A stretch of DNA of 64,000 bases from Bremia lactucae (GCF_004359215.1 NC_090614.1:2723352-2787351); one strand, 5' to 3'. Shown: positions 44,381 through 55,119, counted from the first letter of the stretch. Made by a program: numbers and translations. The notes: generated by a model from the letters alone, not told the origin.

Positions 44381-45305
44381 CTACATATTCAGAATTTGAG
44401 GTTGCACAAGCAAGAAAGAGCAACATTTTGATGTAAATGTTCTTACAGAAATCAATGAAGGAGGTGCTGAATGTAAAAGTCCGAAGAACATGGTCCTTCA
44501 ATGTGTAATTGTGTGGGTAGTCATGCCACAATCATATGCTTCGCTTCCATTCTTTCCGCGCGATTCCGTTAAAATAGCAAGCTGAAGAAAAATTAAAAAT
44601 GTCAGCAAAAAAAGTACGAAGCTAAACTTGGACCTAAAATTTGTATTTTATTTATTCTCTTAGATATTTCTTCTAACAGTTTTTACAGCTTTTTCAATGC
44701 GAGTAGTGATTTGTCTCGGCCACCTCTCCATAAAAAAATAATAACATTTTCCAGCTTAATTTCGAAAATGAATACCCTGATATAAAGAATTTCGTAAAGT
44801 CTGCTCGCAAATCCCTTTTTTCGTTAGCTCAAATGTCACCGACGCAACAAGCATTCGTACCTCTTTCGATCTTGTTGCCTTTGATATGGGTTTTTACATA
44901 TAGAACCACCCATACGATGGGCCTTTGGTCGGTACGATGGTTCAAACAAAGCTAACTTATATCGTCGCACCGTATCAGGTAAAGACTGCGTTGCTGAAAT
45001 TTCGGTGGGACCATGTTATGCTGAGCCATTTATTTCGCTTTCGCGGCTACTTGAAGTTAAAGAAAATGGTGCAGTATTAGTTTAGACTAGTATAAACTGA
45101 ATAATATCTGTGCAAAATGAAAGCAAAACATATTTTTCCTTCATGTAACGGAGTTATACAAATTGATTGTTCCGCATACCTATTGTCGAGCACAGACTAA
45201 TTTTAGCACAATATATCCAATAATATACAAAGAGAGCCGGTATTTGCCACACACTCTTCCCGTCTGTATTAAATAAAACGTGATATTGAATATTTTCACC
45301 AAACC
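44381..45305. other. No gene recognised
   Basis: AT-rich with short frames on both strands; nothing matches a known domain or another repeat in the window. Confidence 0.4.
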
Positions 45306-45787
45306 TGTAGCGGAGCTCCTTCACTCCTTAAGTCAGAGAAACTTATAGACTCAAATAGTCTTTTAGTTCTATAGAACTTAAGGGCTAACAACACAGGGAT
45401 TTATTAAGCTATTAAAGCTAAATGAATCCTAGTTCAAAGGAATTAAGGAGTTCGTTGAACCAAGTGGCAACTAAGGCCTGGGAGTATATACCTATAAAAG
45501 GTTTTTATCCGCTTACAGATCACTGCGCAAGCCTTAGGAAGGCACTAGACTCTTAACGATCAAAAGGGGAATTGAACTTTATTTGATTATAAAAATGTAA
45601 ACCTTACCATTGCTAAGTAAGAATAGCTTTCGGCCATAATGGGTAACAAATCTGGCGGCGACTACATTTGTTGCCCTCAATAAATATTTTTTTGCTAATT
45701 AACTATTTAGAAAATATATAGGGTATTTTACCTATAATGTAAATGTACTATAAGAACGGTTCACATACGGATGTGTACCCCATTACA
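45306..45787 (-). repeat. Type D LTR, 3' copy of D2 (482 bp)
   Basis: On the minus strand it starts TGTAATGGGG and ends GCTCCGCTACA. A minus-strand purine tract (TGATGGGGGAGGG, 45788-45800) abuts it and marks it as the 3' LTR. It matches 61234-61718. Confidence 0.85.
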
Positions 45788-45897
45788 CCCTCCCCCATCA
45801 GACTGTTGACACTAAGTGACAATATTCGCTATATTTTCTCTTAGAGGTTGAACCTAAACAGCTAGCCGTTTCGTTGTATTTTGCATTACTTTGTCCC

Positions 45898-46640
45898 ATG
45901 ACAATCAAGCGTGAGTCACAGACTCTTAACACCTTCCTCGACGATGAGGGATTGGTGGACTATGAAAGTCAGTCACCACAAGAAGATGAGGAGAAAGAGC
46001 GTAGCTCATACACGCCTTCTCCTCCGGATGAACGTCGGCGGGCCCTAAATTCGTTCCCAGAAGGTGGAACCGCCGATGTCTTAACTGCATTAAGCACGAC
46101 ACGGGACCCTGAGTCCAATATTTTACAAATCCGCTCGATAAAGAGCAAGACCGGACAATCCTCATAGAAGAACAGCTTCGTCGTCGAGCTGAAGAGATAG
46201 CGAATGTTAAAGCCCATAATGAATATAAATTCACTCCACTTAGTGTGGAAAAGCGTCTTATAAAGACCACGGGTTGCAGCTTAACATCTGGAACTCCGGA
46301 CGGAAGGCAAAACACCGAACAGCACGCTGCTCGCGCTGCTCTTCATGAGCGATACCTTACATCAAGACAATAATGCAAAGTCAGTATCTAACGCGTTTGC
46401 GCGATCAGGCCCGTGGGGCTTCGGTGACCTCAATGAGGGAAATTCCTTTCGATTTGTTTTGGAACGAATAAAAGAGCGAAAACGAAGTTTCATTTGAGAA
46501 GTGGGTCCATCGGGCCCGCCGCATCCGCAATATTTGGAATATTAGCGAGTCTGTAGATGTAGCTTTTGCTCGTTTGGAACGGAAGCTTCGCTACGATTTC
46601 GCCCAGCTTAAGGACGAACGCCGGTAGTCAATGATACGCG
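45898..46640 (+). pseudogene. Antisense ORF of D2
   Basis: The frame from 45898 opens MTIKRESQTLNTFLDDEGLV then DYESQSPQEDEEKERSSYTP, and stops at 46167. Shifted by one frame the sequence continues with EEQLRRRAEEIANVKAHNEY, KFTPLSVEKRLIKTTGC, and ALHERYLTS, then matches D1 aORF (EVSFEKWVHRARRIRNIWNI). It is antisense to D2 gag and next to the 3' LTR. I do not recognise the family. Acidic start, coiled middle; about 250 residues in total. Confidence 0.6.
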
Positions 46641-46659
46641 CCAATAGCGCTATTGTTGC

Positions 46660-47180
46660 CTAGCAAAGGTGAGTTCATGACTCTCCAGAACTTTGCTGGG
46701 ATCATTGTGCGTTGCACTTAACGTCTTAGACCTCCATTCGATCCATGACTCATGGCGTTCAAGCCAGGTCATTCCAAGGATGAGATCATATCTCGAATCC
46801 AAATCAAGAACGAGACAGCGTTTATATTGTCATAGTCCATAATCTATATACCTAAGCGCAACGGAACTTTAGGAATAGTGACACGAGTCCCAGTCGCTAA
46901 GCGACCAGTGTTCGTATCACTTTCATGCGCTCAATGCGCCTCAATGTATTGTTGATTTCAATCAAGGAAAAGACGTCGAGCATAATTGTAAGACGCTCCT
47001 GAGTCAATTAAAATTGACCATAGCTTATTAAAGCCCTTCACAGTCGCTTTAGCGACTAACAGACTAGGCTTGTACTCACGCCCCATGTATTGTTGATTTC
47101 AATCAAGGGAAAGACGTCGAGCATAATTGTAAGACGCTCCTGAGTCAATTACAATTGTCCAAATAGTTTGGTGCCATTAC
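46660..47180 (-). pseudogene. Protease of D2 with duplicated active-site segment
   Basis: The minus strand has LGMTWLERHESWIEWRSKTL (46800-46700, C-terminal half) and, on the N-terminal side, an active-site block ending IDSGASYNYARRLSL. That block is present twice: starts near 46944 and 47095, period 151 bp, with three or four mismatches. D1 has it once (about 59965-60050). Confidence 0.65.
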
Positions 47181-47239
47181 GCACCAAACTATTTGGGCTA
47201 GGTCTGTTTACTTTGCCTCCAAGAAGTTCAACAGAGTCT

Positions 47240-48290
47240 AGGTCTTCCTTAGTAGGGCCCCCTGCGTCTACTGGCTATCCTCGTTTTCCCACACCGTACC
47301 AGATTTCTGGTATAGGTCAGAAGTGATGCTCTTTCGAGCTTTACGCGCATTGCGTAGGGGACATTCCGGACGTTTCGTGCTTCCGCACATATAACATGTA
47401 CGAATGTTCTTATACTATTCCACAGCTCGATAAGCCTCATCTCCTTCCTCAACGAGGCTAAGATACAAGGGTTGAGGTTGATTAGACTGTACCCATGTGC
47501 TCGAAGAGTGCTACGGTAAACAGGCGTGCTAACACGAGCAGACTTAAAGTCGAACTCAGTGGGTAGCGCTATGTCAACTGCCTCTTCAAAAGAAGCAGGA
47601 TGGGATCGGAATAATTTCGACTGGGCAACGCCCTCATTGAGGCCCCCATAAGATTGCTACGACAATTGCTCCTTGGACCGGGTCTTCATGCATAGATGCA
47701 ATGAGAGTTCTCAACTCCTGAACATAGTACCCTAGGGTTCGTATATCCTGTCGAGTCACTATGAGCCGTGATCGCATGCGAAAAGCCTGATCAGGCGGTG
47801 CACACGTGCTTATCATTTGCTGTTTCAGCGAATCCCACGAGGGAAAAGCGTCATTTATGGACGTACTGCACGATAGTGCCCACTCCATGGCTCCACCTCC
47901 GAGTTTGGAAATGGCCATATCCTCCTTTTGCCGTTCTGTTAAAAAAAAGCGGAATCAATGGACATCTCCATCCGCTTAATCCAAAAAGAGAGTTTTCCTA
48001 TTTTTTTAAATGACTTTATATTGGCAACCAGAAGGCGGGGCTTAGGTTCCGAATTAGGTACAGATCTACCGAGTCGGTATAGATGCCGCAAGATGATCCT
48101 CAACCTGTCTGATCAGGGAGGATTTATATTGCATAAAGGCTTCAAGCCTTGCATGCAGGACCTCTGGTCCCTGGGACATAATCAACTCAATATATTGAAG
48201 CTCAAACAAGTTTTGAGCTTGTCATACGCTGCGCGTTGCGCCTCTGAAAGTTCTGGAAGCTCTTCCATTTCAGTAAAGGCTGTCTTATAA
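47240..48290 (-). pseudogene. Gag of D2
   Basis: Minus-strand frames [17 protein letters not shown] (about 48260), EWALSCSTSINDAFPSWDSL and MRSRLIVTRQDIRTLGYYVQ plus ELRTLIASMHEDP (47918-47634). It is closely similar to D1 gag (60155-61173), with stops and a frameshift. Confidence 0.7.
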
Positions 48291-48326
48291 AGGCTCAGGC
48301 GTAGATTGGATACGATTGCTACCAGG

Positions 48327-48805
48327 TTTGCGGAGCTACTTCGCTCTTTTAATCATAGGAAAACTTATAGACTCAAAGAGTCTCTTAGTCTATAAAACAA
48401 AAGAGTTAACATCTCAGGGAGTCGTACAAGCTATTAAAGCTTAATCAATCCAGGTTCAAGGAATTCAGGGGTTCGTAGAACCAAGTGCAACTGGTGCCCG
48501 GGAATAAATATCTTGATAAGGTTCTGTCTCTCATAGATCACTGCGCAAGCCTTAGGAAGGCACTGGACGCTTTAAGATCAGAAGAGGAACTAAAATTTAT
48601 TTATTTATCTTAATCTAAACCTTACCATAGCTAATTTAAAATAGATGTCGGCCATTATGGGTAACAAATCTGGCGGCGATCACATTTGTTGTCCACAATA
48701 AATGAAATAATTACTAGTTAATTATTGAAAAAAATACAGGGTATTTTACCCATAAAGTAAATGTACCACAACAATGGTTCACGAACCGATTTGTGACCCA
48801 ATACA
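48327..48805 (-). repeat. Type D LTR, 5' copy of D2
   Basis: It matches 45306-45787 throughout, with both ends mutated (inner end TTTGCGGAGC, outer end CCCAATACA). On the minus strand CC and TGGTAGCAATCG follow its inner end, a primer-binding site like that of D1. Confidence 0.8.
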
Positions 48806-48847
48806 TAGCAAGTCATTCCACTGCATCTAAAATCAACAGCTACTCCT

Positions 48848-49210
48848 TTAAAAGCGTCTTTCTATCGCCCGTTTAGCCTTTGGAACATCGCTCCCCTTAA
48901 ATTGCATTAAATAATCGGTCAAGCCACACGTCTTGATTATCTGCATGATAGAAATGTTATATGCGTAACTACCCCTGAGCACATCAGAAACTGTGTTTCC
49001 GTTTGGCAATGCTAGATGTACTGTTTTTAACAGGTGAGAAAAAGCCAAGTGCGCTCGCTTGATTGGCAAGTCATAAGAAGAGCGAAAAGAAGGAGCAGCA
49101 AATCGAGCACGAGGGAGAAGTTGAGCTGGAAATAAGCGACAAAGGTCGTAGGTGCGCTCTTGCGCATGCGTGTTAGTTTTTTTAGTATGTGGCGGACAAG
49201 CTGAGTACAA
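48848..49210 (-). CDS. Orphan ORF, 120 residues, unrecognised
   Basis: An open frame between the D2 5' LTR and the solo type A LTR. The C-terminal ~90 residues look protein-like (HLAFSHLLKTVHLALPNGNT, IIKTCGLTDYLMQFKGSDV, KAKRAIERRF). It may be the last exon of a host gene cut by the retroelements, or a DNA transposase fragment. The start shown is simply the longest and is probably not the true one. No domain is recognised. Confidence 0.35.
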   Translation of the reverse strand: MYSACPPHTKKTNTHAQERTYDLCRLFPAQLLPRARFAAPSFRSSYDLPIKRAHLAFSHLLKTVHLALPNGNTVSDVLRGSYAYNISIMQIIKTCGLTDYLMQFKGSDVPKAKRAIERRF

Positions 49211-49462
49211 ATTTATTTCACTTCACTTCTAAAATCTTTTGCGGAAGTGCATGCTTACCTTAGGCGATTTTTAACGCTCTTTCTGTACCCACCATGAGCG
49301 CAAGCAAACCACAATTTCTTTATGTTTCAGCTCTTGTCGGCTTTCATTCGTAATTTCTTTGTCGAAAAAAAAACATCATGCCATTAACAAAGATACTAGA
49401 AAAAAAGAAATTGTCTTAATGCAGGCCTTTCGAGCTACTGAAGTTGGGAAGGCCTGTATAAA

Positions 49463-49913
49463 TGTAACGGGGTGTATCGTTTCATGAAATTAACACTTAA
49501 AGGTTGTTAATAAATATATTATCTAAAAGTAGATAATATTTGGAGGATTTTGCTTTATAAAGTAATATCCTGAATTCTTATCCATAAATAGGTATAGGCC
49601 ATTATGTCTATTTATTCCGCAGACTAATCAGCTGTAGAAGTAATCAAAGAGAGTTACAAGATAAGATAGATAAGAATTCATTTACATGTTTAGTATTAGT
49701 TTATAGTTAAGTCAGCATTTACAAAGATAGATTAACAAGACACTTAACTATATTAATACAGTTTTCATTTTACCCTCTTAAGTTAACTTGTCTTAAGAGA
49801 AGTCTTCCTCTATACGTACAGTGTACGTCACCTAACGAAAGGCACCACTCACAACTGAAGCAGTGTGAAGTGGACTTGTTCTGAAACAGTACAAGTCGCA
49901 GTGCCCCGTTACG
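49463..49913 (+). repeat. Type A solo LTR
   Basis: A complete 451-bp LTR, TGTAACGGGGTGTATCG to CAGTGCCCCGTTACG (last base mutated), with no internal region on either side. No exact target-site duplication is seen (ATAAA left, AAAAA-like right). Confidence 0.8.
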
Positions 49914-50226
49914 AAAAAGGTTTCTTAATATGAATTGTAGTTACCAAGATGTTGCTATCATTACATTACTCTCGTGAACACAGAAATTGATAATTAAGGG
50001 GTATGACTATACCGGTTCCCTAATGTTAGTTACGGGGTGGGCACTAAAAGTTCAAAGGGGAGCTCTGAAAAGAATATTTGTTAATTTTGGAATATCGCGG
50101 AGGGATCATAGCAAGAAAATGTTTTATGTTGTCATTTTCAATCTAAAGCTTAAATTAAATTACAGCAACCAGACTGGGAGGGGTGTGGCAATATAAAGGA
50201 GTGGTGTATGGCTATACCGGTTCTAA
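49914..50226. other. No gene recognised
   Basis: A 69-residue frame (49987-50196) has no domain. A short direct repeat around GACTATACCGGTTCC (50006) and GGCTATACCGGTTCT (50209) brackets the stretch. Confidence 0.4.
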
Positions 50227-50279
50227 GACGGGGCACTGCTGACTTTTACTGCTTCAGTACGTCCACTTTGCACTGCTTC
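50227..50279 (-). repeat. Type A LTR end fragment
   Basis: ACGGGGCACTGCTGACTTTT to CACTGCTTC matches the first ~60 bp of 23790-24242, interrupted by the type B LTR at 50280. Confidence 0.6.
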
Positions 50280-50996
50280 TGTAACGGGCTAAAGTTGCCC
50301 TAATGTTACACAGTCCCGATTAGTACACTTGGTGTACTTAAGGGGGTGGTCAATCACTATATAATAGTAATTTGACCCAGCACTCGGGCGTGGTGCACAT
50401 TTGTGACCAACGCTTGTGCTTGTGATGCACATGGGTGCATTCACATTAGGAGGGATGACGCCTAGCGTCATCCATGATGACGGCTAGCATCACCCGTTAC
50501 GCGAGGGATCTAGAAAGATACGCTCGCAATACATATTAAGTGTTATCTATTGGGATGACATTTTGATTGGTAAAAATAGGGTTTTATATTTAATACGATT
50601 AAATATAAATCAGTCTGGAAACTACTTCCTACTTGGTAAGTGCGCACGAGGAGCCGGGTTACCGCTCCCGTGACGACACTTAACCAGAGTACATAGTGCG
50701 GTGGGTGAGGTCGCTTACGCGCCCACCACAACTACCTCACTGGACGCAAGAGAAGACGGTGAAACCGCCTTCTCGCTGTGCTAGGCTGTGTGTCTAAGCT
50801 GTAGGCGGACACGTCGTAATGCGGCCACGCTCTACTTAGACACACACCCTAGCACAGCGAGGAAGCGGTTTAACCTGCTTCTCTTGCGTGCAGTGAGGTA
50901 GTGGTGGGCGCGTAAGCGACCTCATCCACCGCACTATGTACTCTGGTTAAGTGTCGTCACGGGAGCGGTAATCCGTCTCCTCATGCGCACTTGGAT
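50280..50996 (+). repeat. Type B LTR (5' of B1) with internal palindrome
   Basis: It starts TGTAACGGGCTAAAGTTGCC and is colinear with 63347-63830 through GGTGCATTCACATTAGGAGG and the GTGCGCACGAGGAG module. From 50640 the module is followed by its own inverted copy. The 3' boundary is uncertain, near 50996. Confidence 0.6.
50640..50990. repeat. Large palindrome, ~158-bp arms, 36-bp loop
   Basis: Left arm 50640-50798 (GTGCGCACGAGGAG to TGTGTCTAAG) and right arm 50835-50990 (CTTAGACACACA to CTCATGCGCAC) are complementary with about 12 mismatches and a short indel. In single-stranded form this would be a very stable hairpin. Confidence 0.9.
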
Positions 50997-51039
50997 GACG
51001 GTGCGTCTAGCGACAGGCGCATCGATAACAGTAATGAAA

Positions 51040-51200
51040 CGCGTAGTGAAATTTCACTACACGTTAAAAGATTTATAGTACGATGATGATATCATCGTAC
51101 TGGATTTGAATGACAAATTTGATGTCATCCTAGGTTTACCTTGACTCAGAAAATATGAGCCAAGAATCAGCTGGCAGCATCAATCCGTTAAGCGTGTGGA
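51040..51200 (+). pseudogene. Protease C-terminal part of B1
   Basis: The plus strand reads YDDDIIVLDLNDKFDVILGL then P.LRKYEPRISWQH, the end of the retropepsin domain. The gag gene and the protease active site are missing between it and the LTR. Residues after it (51270-51536) are a polar linker. Confidence 0.6.
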
Positions 51201-51602
51201 TGTACTACGAGTGAGTGCGATGGCCTCACTTGTGGTACGGTCGTTAGTACAACTGCACAAGATCACAGTGTGATTACCAATCACCCTGTGGAGTCAGCTG
51301 CCGGCGGCTGTGCCAATGCACAGGCAGCGCCGAAGGTCCACCACTCGAAGAAGTCGAGTGGATTGAGACATGAATGTACGCCTGGCGGGCGACATTCAAG
51401 GAGTATACCGGTTGCCCCAAAGGGACAACACGATGATCCTAGGTCGAGTAGAGAGTCGACCGTAGAGGACCCGACTGTGATAGCGCAATCACATTCGGAA
51501 GACGTTGAGGGAAGAGGTCCCCACGTACTTGAGTAGAAATCTCCTCAAATAGTTGAAGTTACTAGACTTCTAGATTCCGAGAGATTAATCCCTCGGCAGC
51601 CT

Positions 51603-52760
51603 GTGGATAAATCCCAAGAAACCGAGACATTAAATGTCTTGGTTAATAACGGCTTAAGAGTAGGCGCTTATACTCTTGATCTGTATGCGCCTCCGAAGTT
51701 AACTTCGGAGATAACTCAATTACCAACCCTAGAACCTAAGCGGTTCTTGAGAGATCTGCATTGTGGGAAAATCAAGCAGATCTGCGTACTCGTCACAGAG
51801 GACGATTACGTAACCGACATTCGGTCAGCGGTAATTTTTGCAGAGAACGAACGGGTTCTCAGCAGCTCATCGATGGACGAAAGTGTCCCCGATGTGAAGA
51901 CTCGGATCGAGATATATATTAGTCAATACTGGGAGTATCGTAAGACAAATCCTTTATACACGGATTTGATTGAATTTAAGGATGTATTCCCTGAAACAGT
52001 TCCATGCGAGTTCCCTAAGGATAAAGGCACTCGACATGAGATCAAGCTCAATATGGACTCGAAGTACTGTGTCATGAAGCAGTGGTCACTGCCTCGTGAA
52101 CAAGTACTTGCGATCGATAAAGAATTTATCGATCGATTGAAAGCGGGATATGTGAGGAAGTTAACCTCCCCACATAGCTCTCTGACCTTCTGTGTGCGAA
52201 AGGCCACAGGAGGGTGGCGGATAGTCCACGCATTCAATAAACTGAATGCTGCAACGGTACCGGCTTAAACACCGATACCTAGAAAATACGGAATCATAGA
52301 TGGCATGTCTAAGAGTACCATCTTATCGTTTATGGATCTGATGGATGGATTTTATCAGATCCTTATGCGAGAACAAGACATCCCGTACACAGCAGTGAGC
52401 ACTCCCAGTGGGATGCTCTGGGAATGGCTAGTAATGCCATATGGGGCTTAGTGCAACATTCGATAGATGCGTAACGAATCTGTTGAGACCGGTGCGAGAA
52501 TTCGCTCTGAGTTATTAACGGTGTATTCGTCTATAGCCGGACTTATGACGGAAAGACGGACGTGGGAGTTCCTTAAAGTCACGTTTATTCTAAAGCATAA
52601 GTTGTACGCAAATCTCAAGAAGTTCATATTCGCTGCAAGCGAAATACCACTTCTTGGGTGCAACGTCGGTAAACACGGCGTGCGCCCTGATCCCGAAAAG
52701 ATCAAGGCATTTACCGATGGTCAGTTCCAGTCGATGTCAAGGGACTTGGAAAGTTCCTGC
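51603..52760 (+). pseudogene. Reverse transcriptase of B1
   Basis: The open frame 51603-52268 carries the pol linker and the RT fingers: YTDLIEFKDVFPETVPCEFP, KQWSLPREQVLAIDKEFIDR, GGWRIVHAFNKLNAATVPA, ending at a TAA. It continues with IPRKYGIIDGMSKSTILSFM and LMDGFYQILMREQDIPYTAV. The catalytic YxDD region (about 52505-52535) is destroyed by a one-base loss and substitutions, reading as YxNG at best. So the polymerase is dead, although 221 residues are still open. Confidence 0.75.
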
Positions 52761-52769
52761 GTATTTGCA

Positions 52770-53070
52770 TAAGTACTTCCGCAATTATGCCGAGATGACA
52801 GTTCATCTCTCTTGTCTTTGAAAAAAAGACGATAAAACGCTATGGATCGCCGATTGTCGGCATTCCTTCGAAGGTATCAAGCAAAGCTTGATGCAATCGC
52901 CCATCTTCGCGATTGCAGATCAAGACAGACCATTCCATGCCGACCCGATTTCGAGCCGGCTGCGCGTTCCAACAGTGAAAATAATCCCACTGTTGCAACA
53001 CTCATTTCAAGTGTTCTGTCATCAACCTTGTTTGATGACTTAAAAAAAAGCCTACGAAGAAGATAAGGGT
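52770..53070 (+). pseudogene. RNase H remnant of B1
   Basis: ADCRHSFEGIKQSLMQSPIF then AIADQDRPFHAD shows the start of the RNase H domain; the conserved DASDFAIG strand that should follow is lost by deletion near 52945. Confidence 0.55.
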
Positions 53071-53990
53071 CCGTTGCGTTTATTGGATTATCAGATAAAT
53101 GCATCCGATAATACTTTTTTAATATTTACCGGCTTTATATCGATCGTCATCCGATCGATACACAACACGCAACGGCATATTGTATTTCACAGCCCTTGCA
53201 GGCGACACTCCATCCCAAATCCCAATGATTTGCGCTTGCGCATCATGTATGAGCGTCACGATGCACCAATAACTGGGCATCGTGGACGTGAGAAAACTTA
53301 ACTCACAGTAAGTCGCGACTTTTATTGGCCCCGCCAGTATCAGTTTATGCGCAAGTACGTTCGTGCTTGCGAAGTATGTCAACGGGTGAAGCCCAGCCCT
53401 TCATCCCGTGCACCTCTCCAACCTCTACAACTTCCAGCAGAGTGTTGGCAGTCCGTATCTGTGGACTTCGTCTTCGGATTTCCCGAAAACGACCACAAAA
53501 ATAATGGAATCCTTGTTTTTGTAGACAGATTCAGCAAGATGGTGCACCTTGCTGCGGTACCAGAGTCGATTACGGCTCCGGGTTGTGCCCGTGTCTTTAT
53601 CGACACGGTATTCAAATTCCACGGTTTACTCCGTGAACTGGTCTCGGATAGAGATCCACCGTTATCGGCGGAGTTTGGCAATCCGTATTCTGATCTCTCG
53701 GAACACGGCTGACTATGTCAACATCCGATCACCCAGAAACGGATAATCAAACAGCGTCCTCGAAGAGATACTTCGAGGTTACGTCCAATCGTATCCGAAT
53801 TGGAGCGAGTTTTTACCGATGGTCGAATTCGCCATCAATAATTCGGTGCATGCGTCTACAACGCATACACCGTTCTTTGTGAATGGCTTACGCCATCCTC
53901 GCATACCGACCCAATTAGAGGGATCCTCTAGTCTAAGGGGGGGGGACTCGCAGGAGCAAAACCAATTCTGGCTCATGCTCAACACGCGTC
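53070..53990 (+). pseudogene. Integrase of B1
   Basis: HDAPITGHRGREK (two His) and CEVCQRVKP (two Cys) form the HHCC zinc finger; VSVDFVFGFPENDHKN holds the first catalytic Asp and ELVSDRDPP the second. After a frameshift near 53705, VLEEILRGYVQSYPNWSEFL brings the Glu region and FVNGLRHPRIPTQ closes the core. The open piece 53347-53712 is the best-preserved integrase core in the window. Confidence 0.75.
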
Positions 53991-54056
53991 GAAAATAACA
54001 ACGACGCGAGTGATGTCAATGTCGAAGAAAACGACATCGAAAATGAGATTGATCTC

Positions 54057-54430
54057 ATGGCAGTACGCACTAAGCGTACTGAAAAAGACAAAACAAATGA
54101 GTTAGCGGAAGAGTTTCTGCTAACTCGAGAATCAATTATCCGTTTCGTTCAGGATTCTATTGCTAACGCAGTGGACCGACAGAAATGGAATGCAGACAAA
54201 CATGGAAGAGCAAATGTTAATTCATTCAAATTAATGATCTAGTGCTACTCTCTACGGTAAACTTACCTAAACGATTAGTCACTAATGTGGGTAGCATTAA
54301 ACTACTACCCAAGTTCATTGGGCCTTTCCGTGTACTGCATCGAAGAGGCAATGCGTACACAATAGAATTGCGACGTAGGATGCGAACGCATCCTACGTTT
54401 TACGTTGGTCGGCTCCGGCCGTACCATCAG
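54057..54430 (+). pseudogene. Integrase C-terminal (GPF/Y) part of B1
   Basis: LRRRMRTHPTFYVGRLRPYH follows LVTNVGSIKLLPKFIGPFRV; IGPFRV is the GPF/Y signature. The frame 54242-54883 is open across this tail, the linker and the start of the chromodomain. Confidence 0.7.
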
Positions 54431-54779
54431 TACGCGGCTTCTTCCGAGGACGGATTTGACCACTCTTTACAAGAATACCCAAAAGATTATTGTGATCGCG
54501 AACCAGATTTTCATGTTGAACCTGAAGTTTCTCAGGCCGGTTTCGAAGATCCTCGAAGCTACGATGAGCTGACGACAGCTCATCGCGGACAGCATGATAC
54601 TTCCGCTCGTACTCCAACAAGGAGTACGCACTCTTCGAACGGTCTTCCAACCGCTCGATATGGTGAGCCTGCACCGTCTGCTCCAACGAGCGACGCTTAC
54701 CGCGCTCGTGGTCAAGTCCCTCCTCCAAATCATGGAGGAAGCGATCGAGTTTGTCGACCATCGACACTAGATCCGACAC
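54393..54779 (-). CDS. Antisense coiled-coil ORF overlapping the pol linker of B1
   Basis: A 128-residue open frame opposite to pol. It reads MSDLVSMVDKLDRFLHDLEE, then SLEQTVQAHHIERLEDRSKS, LEYERKYHAVRDELSSAHRS and KLQVQHENLVRDHNNLLGIL, with strong helical heptads and almost no Pro, and ends in a basic cluster IRPRKKPRTDGT like a nuclear localisation signal. Related frames exist at 26720-27121 (minus), 10649-10850 (plus) and about 42000-42110 (minus), each antisense to its own pol. The plus strand here is also open and Pro-rich, and the ARYGEPAPS-type linker is typical of these pols, so the frame may be a by-product of overlapping codons. Confidence 0.4.
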   Translation of the reverse strand: MSDLVSMVDKLDRFLHDLEEGLDHERGKRRSLEQTVQAHHIERLEDRSKSAYSLLEYERKYHAVRDELSSAHRSFEDLRNRPEKLQVQHENLVRDHNNLLGILVKSGQIRPRKKPRTDGTAGADQRKT

Positions 54780-55030
54780 ATGGGTCGGATTTAATTTTCA
54801 CTCCTCCGCCACAACCATTGGTGAATTTCCAAGGCTGTCAACGTTTCCTTGTGGAACGTATACTCCGTGATGTGAAGGGGTAGCGAACAAGTTATCTTGT
54901 TCGCTGGTGCGGTTTACAACCTTCACATGACAGCAGGGAGCCTCGTTCCCAGCTGGTTGTTGACGTTGAGAGCCTCGTCCGTCAGTATGACGAGACCCAT
55001 CCAATGGATCATAAGGTCTATCAGAAAACA
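54430..55030 (+). pseudogene. Linker and chromodomain of B1 pol
   Basis: The Pro/Ser/Thr-rich linker (TARYGEPAPSAPTSDAYRAR) leads to RFLVERILRDVKG, then across a stop at 54881 RTSYLVRWCG and SREPRSQLVVDVESLVRQYD. This is the chromodomain pattern at the pol C terminus. Confidence 0.7.
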
Positions 55031-55119
55031 CGCGCCTCTGGCGCCTGTAAATCGATGGCAAAACGTCAATCTCATCGCGCATCTCGATAGAGATGCGAGC
55101 CCTTCCCCTGGATCACTGG

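Larger units (their letters stand above)
45306..48805 (-). mobile_element. Type D chromovirus D2, internally deleted, both LTRs present
   Basis: Two type D LTRs in the same direction bound the element (45306-45787 and 48327-48805). On the minus strand from the right: primer site, gag, protease; RT, RNase H and integrase are gone. A plus-strand antisense ORF fills the space next to the 3' LTR. No target-site duplication is visible at the outer edges (AAACC left, TAGCA right). Confidence 0.8.
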
